Source: Pyrocephalus nanus
Taxonomy: Eukaryota; Chordata; Aves; Passeriformes; Tyrannidae
Assembly (NCBI GenBank): GCA_038380795.1
Contig: CM076259.1
Location: forward strand, 28,564,977-28,628,976
Direction of reading: 5' to 3'
DNA: 64,000 bases
Both the position numbers and the translations under genes were made by a program. Shown here one piece after another: positions 1-10,571 of the stretch. The notes beneath the pieces are model-generated. The model saw only the letters and a program-made list of their open reading frames with translations. It was not told the DNA's origin and did no database searches. Each line of letters begins with the position of its first letter. Positions within the stretch are counted from its first letter, which is position 1.

Positions 1-960
1 AATATACTGAGTACAGAGCCTTTTTTACTCATTTAGTACGATAAACCCTACAGGTCTTCAGAATGCTTGTGGAAAGAGAAAGGCAAAGAGAGCTATGGAG
101 CCAAAGAGAAAACTATTATTGTTATTTCAGTGTGAAGGCACCATAAATTGTAGATGTCCTTCCTGATCACTCTCTCCTTTGTAGAGTGTTAGCAGAATTA
201 GCAGAAATTCATATCTTGCATAGATCTCGACTCCTAAGCACCAGTGTTTGCTTCCAAATGTTAGCCTTAATCGTACCTAGATATTAACAGAGATAATTCC
301 CTAGAAGATTTGGCACTGCTCTGCTTTCCTTTCAGTGGATATGAAGTTGATCACTTTTACTCTTCCCATTTAGCACTTGGCTTTATGATTTTTTTTTCGA
401 TCCTAAAAATATCTCTGACAAGTTCATTGGCTCATAGCCTAAACGGCTAATGAGTGAAGAGATGGAAACAAAAGGAGGACACAAAAGGAAAATGAGAGAG
501 ATTGAACAGACCAAAAAAAAAGACAAAGAGAAAAGTAGGTGAAAAAGGTAGGCAGAAAGAATGGTAAAACTACTGGAAAGACAAACAAAGCCAGAAAATG
601 AGTGTGTTTTAAATGGAATAACGAGACTAGTAAAAGCAAGAACAGAAGCAACCAGAAAAAAGTGTTATCAACAGCCCATTGTGTTCTCATCTTCCACACT
701 GTTCATGGTAGACACTGGCACAAAGCTTAATCCCTTCCACGCATAAACTCATGCATTCCCAGTCACACAGTCTTCATCTGCCTAAGAGAAAAAGCACTGC
801 AGTTCCCCCATTCCCATCATGGCAAGGTCAGTTTTGTAATTTCTTGTTCTCTTTCACTCCTACTCTCATTTTAAAATCATCTGTGTATATGCTGTGCATC
901 ATCAACGCAAGGGAAACTTTCAAGTGTCCTCCACATTGAGCACTTGGGTTAATCACAGCT
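1..960. other. Gene-free stretch left of J cluster
   Basis: No TRB constant exon, J motif or conserved protein is visible on either strand. The only notable composition is a purine-rich stretch around 450-560. The constant gene would be expected to the left of this stretch, because the J donor sites point towards base 1. Confidence 0.5.
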
Positions 961-966
961 ACTTAC

Positions 967-1014
967 CTATAACTCTGAGCACAGTGCCAGCTCCAAAGGT
1001 AGGTAGCCCAGCTA
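967..1014 (-). other. TRB J segment, fourth in transcription order
   Basis: On the minus strand this reads AGLPTFGAGTVLRVI, with the J signature Phe-Gly-x-Gly-Thr, and is followed directly by a GTAAGT splice donor. A J segment contributes the end of CDR3 and the last framework strand of the receptor V domain. The recombination signal is the weak point: the base run next to the coding end is CACGGCT, and 12 bp further there is no recognisable nonamer (GCTATAACT). The coding end given here rests on that poor heptamer. It may recombine poorly or not at all. Confidence 0.75.
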
Positions 1015-1825
1015 CACGGCTGCACACAATCAGGCTATAACTCTCAGTGCCATTATGCTTTTCCTGCCAGACGCTTAGTTCCTTAAAATGGTACTGTTTA
1101 AAGGAACAGGCACCAGTGTGTATTTCTACAGTTTGCTATCAGATATGGTACTAGCGGATGGGAAAGGTTACTTTGCCCTATTATTCCTAAGTGCCTTGAT
1201 ACAGGTGATGATAAATTCTTTCCTGGGAGGGGAGAAGGCAGAGACAGCAAACTGGGAAAAGGAGAAGGAATAGAGGAGGAAAGTGCCCTGAGAGAATCAG
1301 AAGTTGTGAAAAGGATTGTTAGCAGATGCCAGTGTCCCAAAGCAATGTAAGGCAGCCTGCCAGTCATCTATGGAGAGGCAAGCAAAGTGCCAGCAACATT
1401 ACTCTTTCCCTGCCTGATTCAGCACACAGTAGAATCCAGACTCTACCTCTGAAACATTGCTTTGGATTGTTACATAGATGAACTGCAAAAACTTGCAGAC
1501 TGAAGAAGCATTTTTCATTCTCAATCTCTCTAATGTTTTCTTGGAGAATAGCAGGAAACAGAATTACTTATTCCTTTCTCCCTTCATGATGTTCCCAGAA
1601 ATGAAAGACAAAGGCTACAGACAGAAAGATCTCAAAATTTATGCCTGCAAACCCTACACTTCCATAATAGTGTATCTCATTTTAATAAGCAACCAATAAA
1701 GCATTAATACTGTTCTCATGGCTGTATGAAAATTATTACAGATCATTATTCTGCTTTTAATTAAGAATGCTCTTGTACCCTAAACCAGTGTCGCATATAT
1801 CACAGAGATCTGAGTTCTGACTTAC
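1015..1825. other. Spacer between J segments
   Basis: No gene or J motif seen. It holds the weak signal candidate of the fourth J and otherwise unremarkable AT-rich sequence. Confidence 0.5.
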
Positions 1826-1874
1826 CCATGACTGTGAGTTTTGTCCCACTGCCAAAGTACAGTCTTTCATTATT
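1826..1874 (-). other. TRB J segment, third in transcription order
   Basis: The minus strand reads NNERLYFGSGTKLTVM, 49 bp in phase to a GTAAGT donor. It has the FGxGT bulge motif and closely resembles mammalian J-beta segments of the NEKLFFGSGTQLSVL type. It has the best RSS of the J cluster, a CACACTG heptamer with a 12-bp spacer and AGAAAAACC nonamer. It would join to D and splice to the constant gene outside the window. Confidence 0.93.
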
Positions 1875-1902
1875 CACACTGTTTTGCAGCTGCAGAAAAA
1901 CC
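1875..1902 (-). other. 12-spacer RSS of third J
   Basis: Heptamer CACACTG at 1875-1881, 12-bp spacer at 1882-1893, nonamer AGAAAAACC at 1894-1902 (8 of 9 bases match ACAAAAACC). The spacer class is the one expected for a J segment. Confidence 0.92.
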
Positions 1903-3404
1903 TCTCCTCTACTCTCAGTCCTCTGAGCCAAACCTGCGGACTAACCCTCCCCTCATGCGGTACCAGCAAAAGAAGAAACACAGAGTACAGCAATCCATGG
2001 TCCCTAAAAACAGAGGTCTGTAAGAGAACACAACCACATCTGGGGGTCTAACCAGCTGAGATCCATATCAGAAACACTGCGTTCAGGGTCCTTTCGCTTT
2101 GGGCTTCGGTGCATCAGTTGTTGCAGCTTTCACCATTTCTTTAGAGGATATTTATCCCTTTATGTAGGTATAATATTAGAAAATAATTTCCACATGCAGA
2201 AAGAATAATTTGTTTATTCTCAACTAAACAGCCTCATTTCCTTAATTTCCTCATCTTTTTCAACATCGCGAATACTCTTCATTTGTAAAATAAATGACTT
2301 TTTTCTTCACTTGCAAAATACTTTTAAGATATAGCACAGGATCCTAGTCCACTCCCCCAGTTGTAGCAGTTCCTAAATAGCCTCCCTTTCTCCTTCCCTG
2401 GAAAGAAGTTCTCTGCTTTTATTCTTTCTGTTCTCTTAGTGATGACTATTGAAGTTAACTGCATAATTGTCTATGGTTGACGAGGGATCCATGTATTCAT
2501 TTTCATCAGTTCAGGCACCTCAGATACACACTGGATTTTGAAAAATAAGCTGATCACTGAGTTTTTTCCTATGGAAATTGAATTTTATCACTTGTAATCA
2601 ATTTATTCTGTAGTGGCACAATGTGGTACAAAAGTCTCCAGAAGAAGTACAATGAGATCACCATCAGCTATCAGTCTTAGAAGCAACCTTGTTTTCCCCT
2701 GGATTGGAGATTCCAAATCCATAAATGTGGACCTGAAAGAAACATTCCCTTAGAGCTCCTTCTATTTGAAATTAAACATACACTCTGTTTCTGTGGCTTT
2801 CAGTGGCTGTTGAGCATTTATGCTGAAATAGAAAGGCTGCTGTCCTTAATGATCTTTTATCACCACCCTGATGAGCCTGTTTAGTGGAAAGAAATTTGCT
2901 GTGCTATGGAGGGTTACTTTCTATGATAACAAGGAACTAACAGCTGCAAAGAGCTCATAGTATTACCTATCATAAAATCAAGTATTTGTGCCTTCTGTTT
3001 TATCAACCAAAAATGCTAGAACATTTGTTTTTCACAGTTATCTCAGACAACGCATTCTTTCATTTACCCTGAAAAGATCCAAAGTAATTCAAGATTGTAT
3101 AATCTTCTTTTGTTTTGTAGACCTGTTCAAAGTGTAACTGTAAATCAGTTCTTTCCAGACAGACAGATAGCTTCTCACTGACTTTTCCTTAATCATTTGT
3201 AGCCCCAGGAGAACTAGCATCACAGAGAATAGATATACTTTTGGGGAAATACGGATTTTTGCATATGTTGATTTATTAGGGCAATTTTTCTTACGATATG
3301 CCCACATTTTTTAACCCATTCCCTATCCTAATTCTTTATATGGACAGCTTTTTTTTTCACTGGCATGCAGTTATTTAGTTCTCCAAAATGAAATGTGTCC
3401 TTAC
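1903..3404. other. Spacer between J segments
   Basis: About 1.5 kb of AT-rich DNA with no J motif, V framework or repeat that I recognise. Confidence 0.5.
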
Positions 3405-3453
3405 CGAGAGTACTAAACTTAGTCTATTCTCCAAAGTAGACTGGTTAACTAGC
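3405..3453 (-). pseudogene. TRB J pseudogene
   Basis: On the minus strand 3405-3441 reads V-Y-F-G-E-stop-T-K-F-S-T-L and is followed by a GTAAGG donor in the same phase as the other J segments. The length from Phe to the donor matches the two neighbouring J segments exactly. The glycine of FGxG is replaced by TAG. At the place where the heptamer should start (3454) there is no CACAGTG-like sequence, so both the coding part and the RSS are broken. The right end is set by analogy to the 49-bp neighbours. Confidence 0.72.
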
Positions 3454-3553
3454 ATATCAGGAGCATATCAGTTTAATAATGGAAGGGAGAACAATGATAA
3501 AGTGAAGTTCTCTAAAGAGAAGTGAATTGAAAGAGAAAATAAAAATTCCTTAC

Positions 3554-3602
3554 CTATTACTGTAAGTTTTGTGCCATCGCCAAAAATCATATTACCGGTA
3601 TT
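3554..3602 (-). other. TRB J segment, second in transcription order
   Basis: The minus strand reads NTGNMIFGDGTKLTVI and ends in phase at a GTAAGG donor. It has the FGxGT motif and the usual 16-codon length plus one base. A perfect CACAGTG heptamer abuts its 5' end. It lies in a 228-bp tandem duplication with the first J segment and shares its 3' half, RSS and flanks. Confidence 0.93.
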
Positions 3603-3630
3603 CACAGTGACAAAGTGTTGTATCATAAGC
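3603..3630 (-). other. 12-spacer RSS of second J
   Basis: Perfect CACAGTG heptamer at 3603-3609, 12-bp spacer, and a weak nonamer ATCATAAGC at 3622-3630 (5 of 9 consensus bases). The same signal is found at the first J. Confidence 0.85.
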
Positions 3631-3781
3631 TAAGAAAAAGGATGCACTGCAGTTGACTTACTATAAGCAGAAGCTTAAGAGATCATTAGTGTATTTGGAA
3701 TCCCAAAGGTCAACTCAATCTCTGTCTGAAGGGGTTTGACAGAAAATTAAAAAATTGAAAGAGAAACCAAAAATTTCTTAC

Positions 3782-3830
3782 CTATTACTGTAAGTTTTGT
3801 GCCATCGCCGAAAAGCAAGTTATAAGCATT
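3782..3830 (-). other. TRB J segment, first in transcription order
   Basis: The minus strand reads NAYNLLFGDGTKLTVI followed by a GTAAGA donor. It is the J closest to the D segment, about 1.17 kb downstream of it. From FGDGTKLTVI onward it is identical in protein to the second J, while the 5' part, which contributes to CDR3, differs at almost every residue. Confidence 0.93.
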
Positions 3831-3858
3831 CACAGTGACAAAGTGTTGTATCATAAGC
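3831..3858 (-). other. 12-spacer RSS of first J
   Basis: Perfect CACAGTG heptamer at 3831-3837, 12-bp spacer, nonamer ATCATAAGC at 3850-3858. The nonamer is poor, but it is conserved with the second J. Confidence 0.85.
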
Positions 3859-3965
3859 TGAGAAAAGGGATGCACTGCAGTTGACTCACTATAAGCAGAA
3901 GCTTAAGCAATCATTAGTGTATTTGAAAACTCAAAGGTCACTCAATCTCTGTCTGAAGGGGTTTG

Positions 3966-4961
3966 ATAGAAAACCAGCTTGAAATCTACTGTATTATCTG
4001 TAGCATTCATAAAAGCATTTGCCAGAGCTTTTGGTAGTTATTGTCTACATTTCACCTCAAGTTATTTTTGCAGCCTTTCTCCAGTCTCCATGTTATGCCA
4101 TGGATATTACCTGCTATTCTCATTTTGCAGATCTAAAAAACATGGAGATGTACCCAAAGGCTGTCATTGACTAGAAACAGAATTCCTCTAATTTGAGAGC
4201 TTCCTCACTCTCCATATTGTCTCTGAGCATTGTGAAGGCTTCCTTTCTGTAGCTTGTGGAGTTAATAATCAAATAATACTTGTTTTGTGGGTTTCATAGT
4301 CAAATGTAGGTGGTTTGTCTTTGGCACTGAACTAAAGCAAATACATTTGTTTTCCCTTCCATGACAGGTCAATCGTCTTGAATAGTCTTTCAGGATTCAA
4401 TTTTCTGATATGTTAAAATAATCCACAGAAGGAGAGCCCAGAATAATCAGTTGACTGATCTCAGACAAACCCTTGGTACCTATTAGGAAGAACTGATGTG
4501 AGATGGTTTGGAGAAGGATTAGAGACAATCTTTGTTCTCACAAGCATGAGTCAGTCAGTGGACACTGGAGGCTTATTTAAGAGAGAAAACTTCAATACAC
4601 TTTATATAGCATCTCTGCTACATGTTAGAATTCCTTTTCTAGCACTTGCATCACATTAGTAAAGAACAATTTTGTGGTCTATTGCAAACATTGGCATCAG
4701 AAAAAAAGTACTAATTTCTGCTTTGCATACTCTGAAAAGCTTTAGGTGCACATGCAGTCAATTTGGTTTGCTGAAAATTATTTCAATATCTCAGAATTTC
4801 ATAGCTTTCTTCCCAGAAGGGGCAGGCTCAGCTTTCAGATGATGAAAAGTCCTAGCATACCAGGTCTGTCAAGAAAAACCAAGGCAGAACATGCCCACTC
4901 TGCTGCAGAATTCTCTGCAGCTGCCTCAACACGCTCTTCCACAAGGCTTATATGCAGATGG
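3966..4961. other. J1 to D spacer
   Basis: About 1 kb without coding motif or recognised repeat. In rearranged alleles this is the segment deleted by D-to-J1 joining. Confidence 0.5.
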
Positions 4962-4999
4962 GGTTTTTGTAAAGGCCTCCTGGGGAATGTATCATCGTG
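4962..4999 (-). other. 3' RSS of D segment, 22-bp spacer
   Basis: Read outwards from D on the minus strand: heptamer CACGATG (4993-4999), 22-bp spacer (4971-4992), nonamer ACAAAAACC (4962-4970, perfect). The heptamer keeps CAC but departs from CACAGTG at two bases. The long spacer pairs with the 12-spacer J signals. Confidence 0.85.
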
Positions 5000-5012
5000 T
5001 ACCCCCTGTCCC
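5000..5012 (-). other. TRB D segment
   Basis: The 13-bp minus-strand core GGGACAGGGGGTA lies between two RSSs with the arrangement unique to D segments: a 12-bp spacer on the 5' side and a long spacer on the 3' side. The core is close to the chicken D-beta and to mammalian D-beta1 (GGGACAGGGGGC). The G-rich core gives glycine in two of the three frames. It is the only D found in the window. It fixes the locus as beta, because alpha and gamma loci have no D. Confidence 0.93.
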
Positions 5013-5040
5013 CACAACGATACAACCTCGTACAAAAACA
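5013..5040 (-). other. 5' RSS of D segment, 12-bp spacer
   Basis: Heptamer CACAACG at 5013-5019, 12-bp spacer at 5020-5031, nonamer ACAAAAACA at 5032-5040 (8 of 9). This side joins to V. Confidence 0.88.
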
Positions 5041-5106
5041 ATCCCGCCCATGACTCCACCCTCCTATTTTGTCAATCAGTCACCATGAAAGACTGCCATA
5101 AGAACC

Positions 5107-5697
5107 TATGCTTGTTTTAACTGAGGTAGAATTAATTTTTTTCACAGTGGCTAGTGCAGGTTTGCATTTTGGATGTCTGCTGGAAGCACTGTTGATAAAA
5201 TGGAAATGTTTTTGTTATCGCTGAGCAGTGTTTACACAGAATTCAAGTCCCTTTCTGCTTCTTATATTGCCACTCTCAAAAGGAGGCTGGGAGTGCATGG
5301 GAAGTTGCTAGGAGAGACCGTGGGGACAGCTGACCCCAACTGATCCAAGGGATCATAGGGTGCTATCCTTAATATATAACATGAGGTGGTGGGAAGAAGA
5401 AGGAGGAACAGGGGGATGATTGGAATGATGGTGTTTGTCTTCCCAAGTCATGGTTATGCATGGTGGGGCCCTGCTGTTCTGGGAATGACTGAACACCTCC
5501 CTGCCCATGGGAAGTGGTGAATGAATTCCTTTTTTTGTTTTCCTTGTGTGCACAGCTCTTGCTTTACCTATTAAACTCTATCTCAACCCATGAGTTTTTT
5601 ACTTCTACTCTTCCAATTTTCTCCCTGGTCCTGCTCGTGGGGGAGTGAGCAACCATCTATGTGGTGCTTGGTTGCTGGCTGGGGTTAAACCATGGCA
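5107..5697 (+). mobile_element. Solo LTR, ERVL-like, next to D
   Basis: A 591-bp element flanked by a 5-bp direct repeat GAACC (5102-5106 and 5698-5702), the length typical of ERVL integration. The 5' end (TGCTTGTTTTAACTG, then AGAATTAATTTTTTTC) and the 3' end (GGGGTTAAACCATGGCA) match the pattern of avian ERVL-type LTRs. A TTAAACTCTATCTCAACCCA poly(A) region is at about 5571-5590. The terminal TG appears mutated to TA at 5107. No internal retroviral genes remain. It stands antisense to TRB transcription. Confidence 0.82.
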
Positions 5698-5702
5698 GAA
5701 CC

Positions 5703-8700
5703 ACAGGCCACATCCTTCCTTTGCCATTGCTGTTTCTGTGTGATAGCTCAATTACCTCTTAGTGTATCCATTATCTCTGAATTTAAAATCCCAACATTTT
5801 TTCTTAGAGTCAATAAGGTAATACTTTATTTTCTTTTATTGATTTGTTTTAAATGCAGTTATTTTTCACTTGGTAACACCATGACAATGTTCATGGTGCT
5901 GACCTTTCCACTCTTGCTCTCTTCTTGCCCCACAGGGACAAAGAGACTTCAAGCCCACAATAACTGGTTTGCAATGAGAGTGATTTGCTTACGATAGGCT
6001 GGTGGTTTTGTTTGTAGCCTGGTCTTGATTGACGGCATCCTCTGTGGTCTGTGCTGCACTTGTCACAGCTGCTCTGAAAGGATGAGAACTACGATGCTGA
6101 GCTCTTAAACTTGTATTCCTCTGATTGCCCTTCTACAGGAAGCAGAAGCATAAGCTTCTCCAAGGGCCTATGATTCTTCCTCTGAGAAGGCTTCATCTGG
6201 GTGTAAGAGTGAGCCTTCATTTTGCAGACTGTCTGAAGAGTGTAGGAACTGATGGTGACAGTTAATAGCCTAGTTTTATCTCCCTCCCTTACACATAAAT
6301 GGCCCAGTCTTCTCACACAAAGCGTCAACGCATAATTGCAGCAAATATTGTTCATATTGCTCTTTAATAGCTTCACTTGAGTCTCTCTGATATAAAAAAT
6401 AGACTGTAAACCCTATTTACAGGACTTCAAAGTAAGGTTATTCTACTAGGAAAATCACAAATTCTTTTCTGTTCTTTTCAGATATCACAGAAAAACCCAT
6501 AATTTCTGATACAGCCTGCTCAGCTGGGAACATTTATCAGTGTCCCAGGGAAAGGAACAAAAAACATGAACTAAGCTGAAACATTTAGGATCAAGACATA
6601 GGACTACAGAAAACAAGGTATTGAACTAGTCATCTTGGAATGCCCCTAGGTCATTCCCTCTTCTACCACAGGAAACTGGGTGCTTAAGTGACTAATTATG
6701 GAAGTGACAAAGGTATTTGTTGGTTTATATTGAATTCTTTTAAAAAATACATTTAGGATTGTATTTGTCTGTCACTGCCTAACTAATAACACTAATAGTG
6801 GGATATTATTTGCCTGCCTTGCTCTTAGTCTGCCTCTGATCTCAACACTATATATTCAGGGCCTAAACCCATTATATTAAAATTAATTTAAGATTATTCT
6901 GTCTTCACCTCCAGTCTACACCTCCATTAGTGTCCTCACTGTCACTAACAGACTCTGTCTCATATGTGTCCCTGATTTAAAAAGAAGGAAATCACCTCTC
7001 TATTAGTTTTGAAGGAGTATATGGTGTTAACAGCTTCTCAGGTCATGTTCATTAGGCAATTTCCAAGACATGCCAGCAGAGACCAGTCTTGTCCCACTTT
7101 AATGTTCCTCTGTAAACTTCCAAAAGCAAAGGCCTTGCTGGCCATGAATTCAAATGAGTGAGAGTGAGAGAAGAAAGGAAAGACAGTTCATTGATTTTTA
7201 TTTCCTTGTCTTTCACAGGAGGCTTGAGTGCCCTGCTGTGTAAAGCTTCAGACAAGGAAAGACAAGAATATGTAAGAAAGAGACATCTGGGGACATATTT
7301 TCTAACAGTGGTATCATTCTAGTGGGAGAATTTCACAAGAACGTAGTGATTGCATCACTTATACCAGTCCTCAATTCTTTAGAGTTTACAGAAGCAGCAG
7401 CTACAAAGAAGCAGGCCCTACTACAGACGCTCCTGGAGCTTTACAGATTTCTTTTAGAGACACTAGGAAGATTTTCATAAACAGACAGGGCTTTTGACCA
7501 CCAACTCCTAAATTGAAGCAACCACCATTTTTCAGGGCAAGTCTCTGCACTGAGAATATAAAATAGTGAAAGAAGGGATCTGATTAATAATCTGAATAAA
7601 TATGATTACAAGGAGTAGGATGAGGAGGAAAGTAGCTGTTTCACAAGAAACTTCTTTTTGTGCAGAGCCACTTCAAGCTGATAAAAGAAGTACTGCATAG
7701 GAGCAAATTGTACCTTAGCGGTGGAAGAGGGAACTGTGACCACAGAACTTCAAAATAGCAGTGAACATAGAGATCTCTGTGGTTTTCTGCTACTGCCTGG
7801 AAATTACACAGCTGTGACCAGTCAATAGCCAGCTCATTAAACTGCTGTATGTTGAAGGTCACTGATAAATTTGTTATGCCAAGGCCTTAAAACTGCATTT
7901 CCAATGCTAAACTAAAAGTGCTCAAGAGTTGAGACAGGGATCCTTCCTTTGATATGTTACCAGAGTTGAAAAAGTTGTTTTGCAGTGCTTATGAAAAAGG
8001 TCTGAGCTAAGACTGTAACTTGGTTTTCAGGAACTGGTAGTTTAGTAAAAGAGTATCTTAAAAAAATATCTAAAAGAAAAATCACCCCAAAGTTACCACC
8101 ATAGTGTTTATATTCCTTCATGATTCTAGCATGAACTATTTTCCTAAAAACTTTCACAGGGCATTTGAATCAGCAGTAATAATTCCAGGTAGCAACAGCG
8201 CAAATGTGTTTTGTACTACCTGTGCCAAGATGATCTCTACGAAAAGATCAGAGACTGAAGAGGATAAGGAGCTCAGTATGTCTCTGCTATGTGAGAGACA
8301 ATGTGTTCCCAGAGCTTCTTTGCTGTATGTCTGCAGCCTGACATGAATAGTGAGGAGATCACGGACCTGAGGGTTCTCTGAGGAGAAGACAAGTGCTCCC
8401 TGGGAGCAAAAAACCATGTGTTATATCTACTGCTGAGCAGCTCCTGAAGTCAGAAGAATGTTGGCTACAAGGGTGTGCAAGGGGTAGTATATGAAGCTGA
8501 GACTTTCAGAAACGTTTCTGGAGGACTGGAGTAAATCTATTATGCAACTAGATTTAGCCTCTTCAGATCCTCCCCTGTGTCCAGGGTGAGATTATAACGA
8601 GCACGAGTTTCTGTCATGGGTCTGGATTTCCCTAGCCAACAACAATTTACTTTCTTTCAGAGCAGAGCCTGGAAGCAAAGTAATATTTCTGTAGCATGCT

Positions 8701-10062
8701 TGATCAGGAGACTAGGATCCTGGCATGAAATTGAGATATCCATCCTGGCAGTACAAAAGTCTCCTAGCAATGCTGGTGAAATGGAGCATGAGGATCTTTT
8801 ACAGGACATGCTCACAGCTGGTTCCAGCTCCTTGCTTTCAGCAGCTCTTCCTATCGTCTCTCGCTCTTTCCTTTTTTTTTTTTTTTGTCTGTAATCACAC
8901 AGTGTGTTTCCCTTCAGCATACCCAGCTTTGCCACATCAATGAGCAGCACAGCACATTTGCTACCTGTATTAGTTAAATGCTTGATATGCAATGATCGTA
9001 TGAGACAATTGGGTTTTCAACAATGGTATGCAGATGTCAAAGCCACAGCCTAAAAACAGAAACCTAAAGTACACAAGTGTATAGCCATACTTCCTTAAAA
9101 ATGCCTTTTACTCTTTCATGTGCCATTTCCCTTCCTTTGAAGAAGAGGTAAGTTCCAGGTTATGCAATAAAAACAGGTCTGGACAGGCAGTGATAGATGA
9201 GCGAACCCTCATAAAACCCTGCCCTCAGTTTTCCCAGGTCCATTCCAGAAGAGCAACTAGTTCATCAAAAATTTGTCTCTGCAAGCATGTAGACAGAGGC
9301 ACAATGGGAGGAAATTTCTGCCTTCAGCTGTTCATCTCAAGGGGAGCACCAACGTGATGACAGCTTTTTGTGTTTTTTTTTTCTTTGCCAATGAGGTTTT
9401 GCCGTGAAGGGATGCCTTGGTCCAGCTCAGAACTGCATGCAGGGAAGGGAGGGATCCTGCACTTAAGCAGTGTGTGAATCAGGTGAATAAAATGCTGCAG
9501 TGCACACTGTTGCTTTTAAAGATGTCGAAGGGCTGTCCCTTCTACAATGGGAGGTATGCCTGGTCCCCTATGTACATTTTCCCCCACTAATACTTTTCAC
9601 ATCCTGCTATGTCCATAATTAGGGGCTCAGCTCTCCTCCCACACCAATCAATTTCTGTTTGGGTACCTCAGTTTTGGGTGCATCATCTGTATGTGAAAGA
9701 ACTTTGAATTCTCCACCTACTTCGTACTCTTTCCCTTGTACTGTGATGGTATCTGTGAGGAACTATTGGCCCAGAATATGAGTGTGCTACTGCAGCACTA
9801 ATTTTAAGAAATATATGCCGCCTCTCACTAACTACATCAGCAATGCCTCCATTCTTAATGTTGATCTATGGGTTTGCATTTCTGAAGGCTTTTTGTCTTT
9901 GAAGCTAAAGGCTGCTGCACTGCTTTGTCTCTCTCCCCTCCAAAGTGTTCTGGGTCTATTCCTGCAACATCTTCCTTGTCTTTTTTTCTACTCTTCCTCT
10001 GCCCCTCTCCTAACTGCCTCGCATGTTTCAGAGATTTCATCTCTCTGTCATTCAGGGTGGGG
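5703..10062. other. Gene-free spacer between D and first V
   Basis: Over 4 kb with no V framework, J motif, splice-flanked domain or interspersed repeat that I can name. Short open frames occur at the density expected by chance. Confidence 0.5.
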
Positions 10063-10101
10063 ATTTTATCTTAGTGCTCAACCTGCTCGCTGTACCGTGT
10101 G
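10063..10101 (-). other. V RSS, 23-bp spacer, weak
   Basis: Heptamer CACACGG at 10095-10101, 23-bp spacer, nonamer AGATAAAAT at 10063-10071 (5 of 9 consensus bases). It abuts the end of the V exon after Cys-Ala-Ala-Arg-Asp. Confidence 0.68.
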
Positions 10102-10571
10102 ATCTCTCGCAGCACAGAAATACGTGGCTGAATCCTTGGATGTCACATTCTTGATTGTCATCACAGTGTATGTATGCTTTCTGCTTATTTCAAACTTGGC
10201 CTCACTGTAACTGTCCTCATAAAATTTCTCCCTCAAAGAGGTAGTACTAACTATTAACTTCAGACCATTTCTTGGAGGCTGCTGGTACCAGAACATATAG
10301 GCAAGGTCACTGTGTTTCTGGTTGCAGGAGATGTTCACAGTGGCTCCAACTCTCTGAAAGATTTCTTCTGGCCACTGTGCAATGAAGATGTATCCGATCA
10401 CAACACCTGCATTAGTGAGAAAGAAAAAGAGAGAGTGAGGAGTAGGAGTACAGATAGTAACTAACAGGGTCCTTTACCTAACACCAGTCCTGCATGGCCT
10501 GGATGAGAGCTGTGCTGCAGGCAGATCTGTTGTCTCTAACCAGGTAAAAGAGCAAGCAAAACAGTCAGCAT
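10102..10571 (-). CDS. TRB V gene, lone family nearest D
   Basis: Two exons on the minus strand. The leader exon (10541-10571) encodes MLTVLLALLPG with a GTTAGA donor, and the V exon (10102-10406) starts after an acceptor at 10407-10408. The joined signal sequence continues VVIGYIFIAQ before the mature domain. Seen in the domain: first cysteine in NISCNQ, conserved tryptophan in MFWYQQ, and DSATYFCAA at the second cysteine, with no stop. It is an extracellular Ig V domain that pairs with TCR alpha. It is unlike the duplicated families A and B and is not part of the cassette duplication. It lies 5 kb from D, the shortest joining distance in the locus. Its RSS is the weakest of the V genes. The start is chosen because this ATG gives a hydrophobic leader in phase with exon 2. 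Confidence 0.88.

Larger units (their letters stand above)
3541..3965. repeat. 228-bp tandem duplication carrying J1 and J2
   Basis: Two copies, offset by 228 bp, contain a J segment, its RSS and about 140 bp beyond it. Flanks and RSS agree to roughly 92-95 percent by eye. This is the local event that made two J segments out of one. Confidence 0.85.

Noticed and set aside
1..960. Search for a TRB constant exon next to the J cluster
   Set aside because: No Ig C-domain cysteine/tryptophan pattern or transmembrane exon was found; the constant gene is presumably outside the window.
2601..2690. Plus-strand Cys...Met-Trp-Tyr-Lys stretch resembling a V framework, possible inverted V
   Set aside because: Spacing from Cys to Trp is far too short, a stop follows, and there is no second cysteine motif, leader or RSS.
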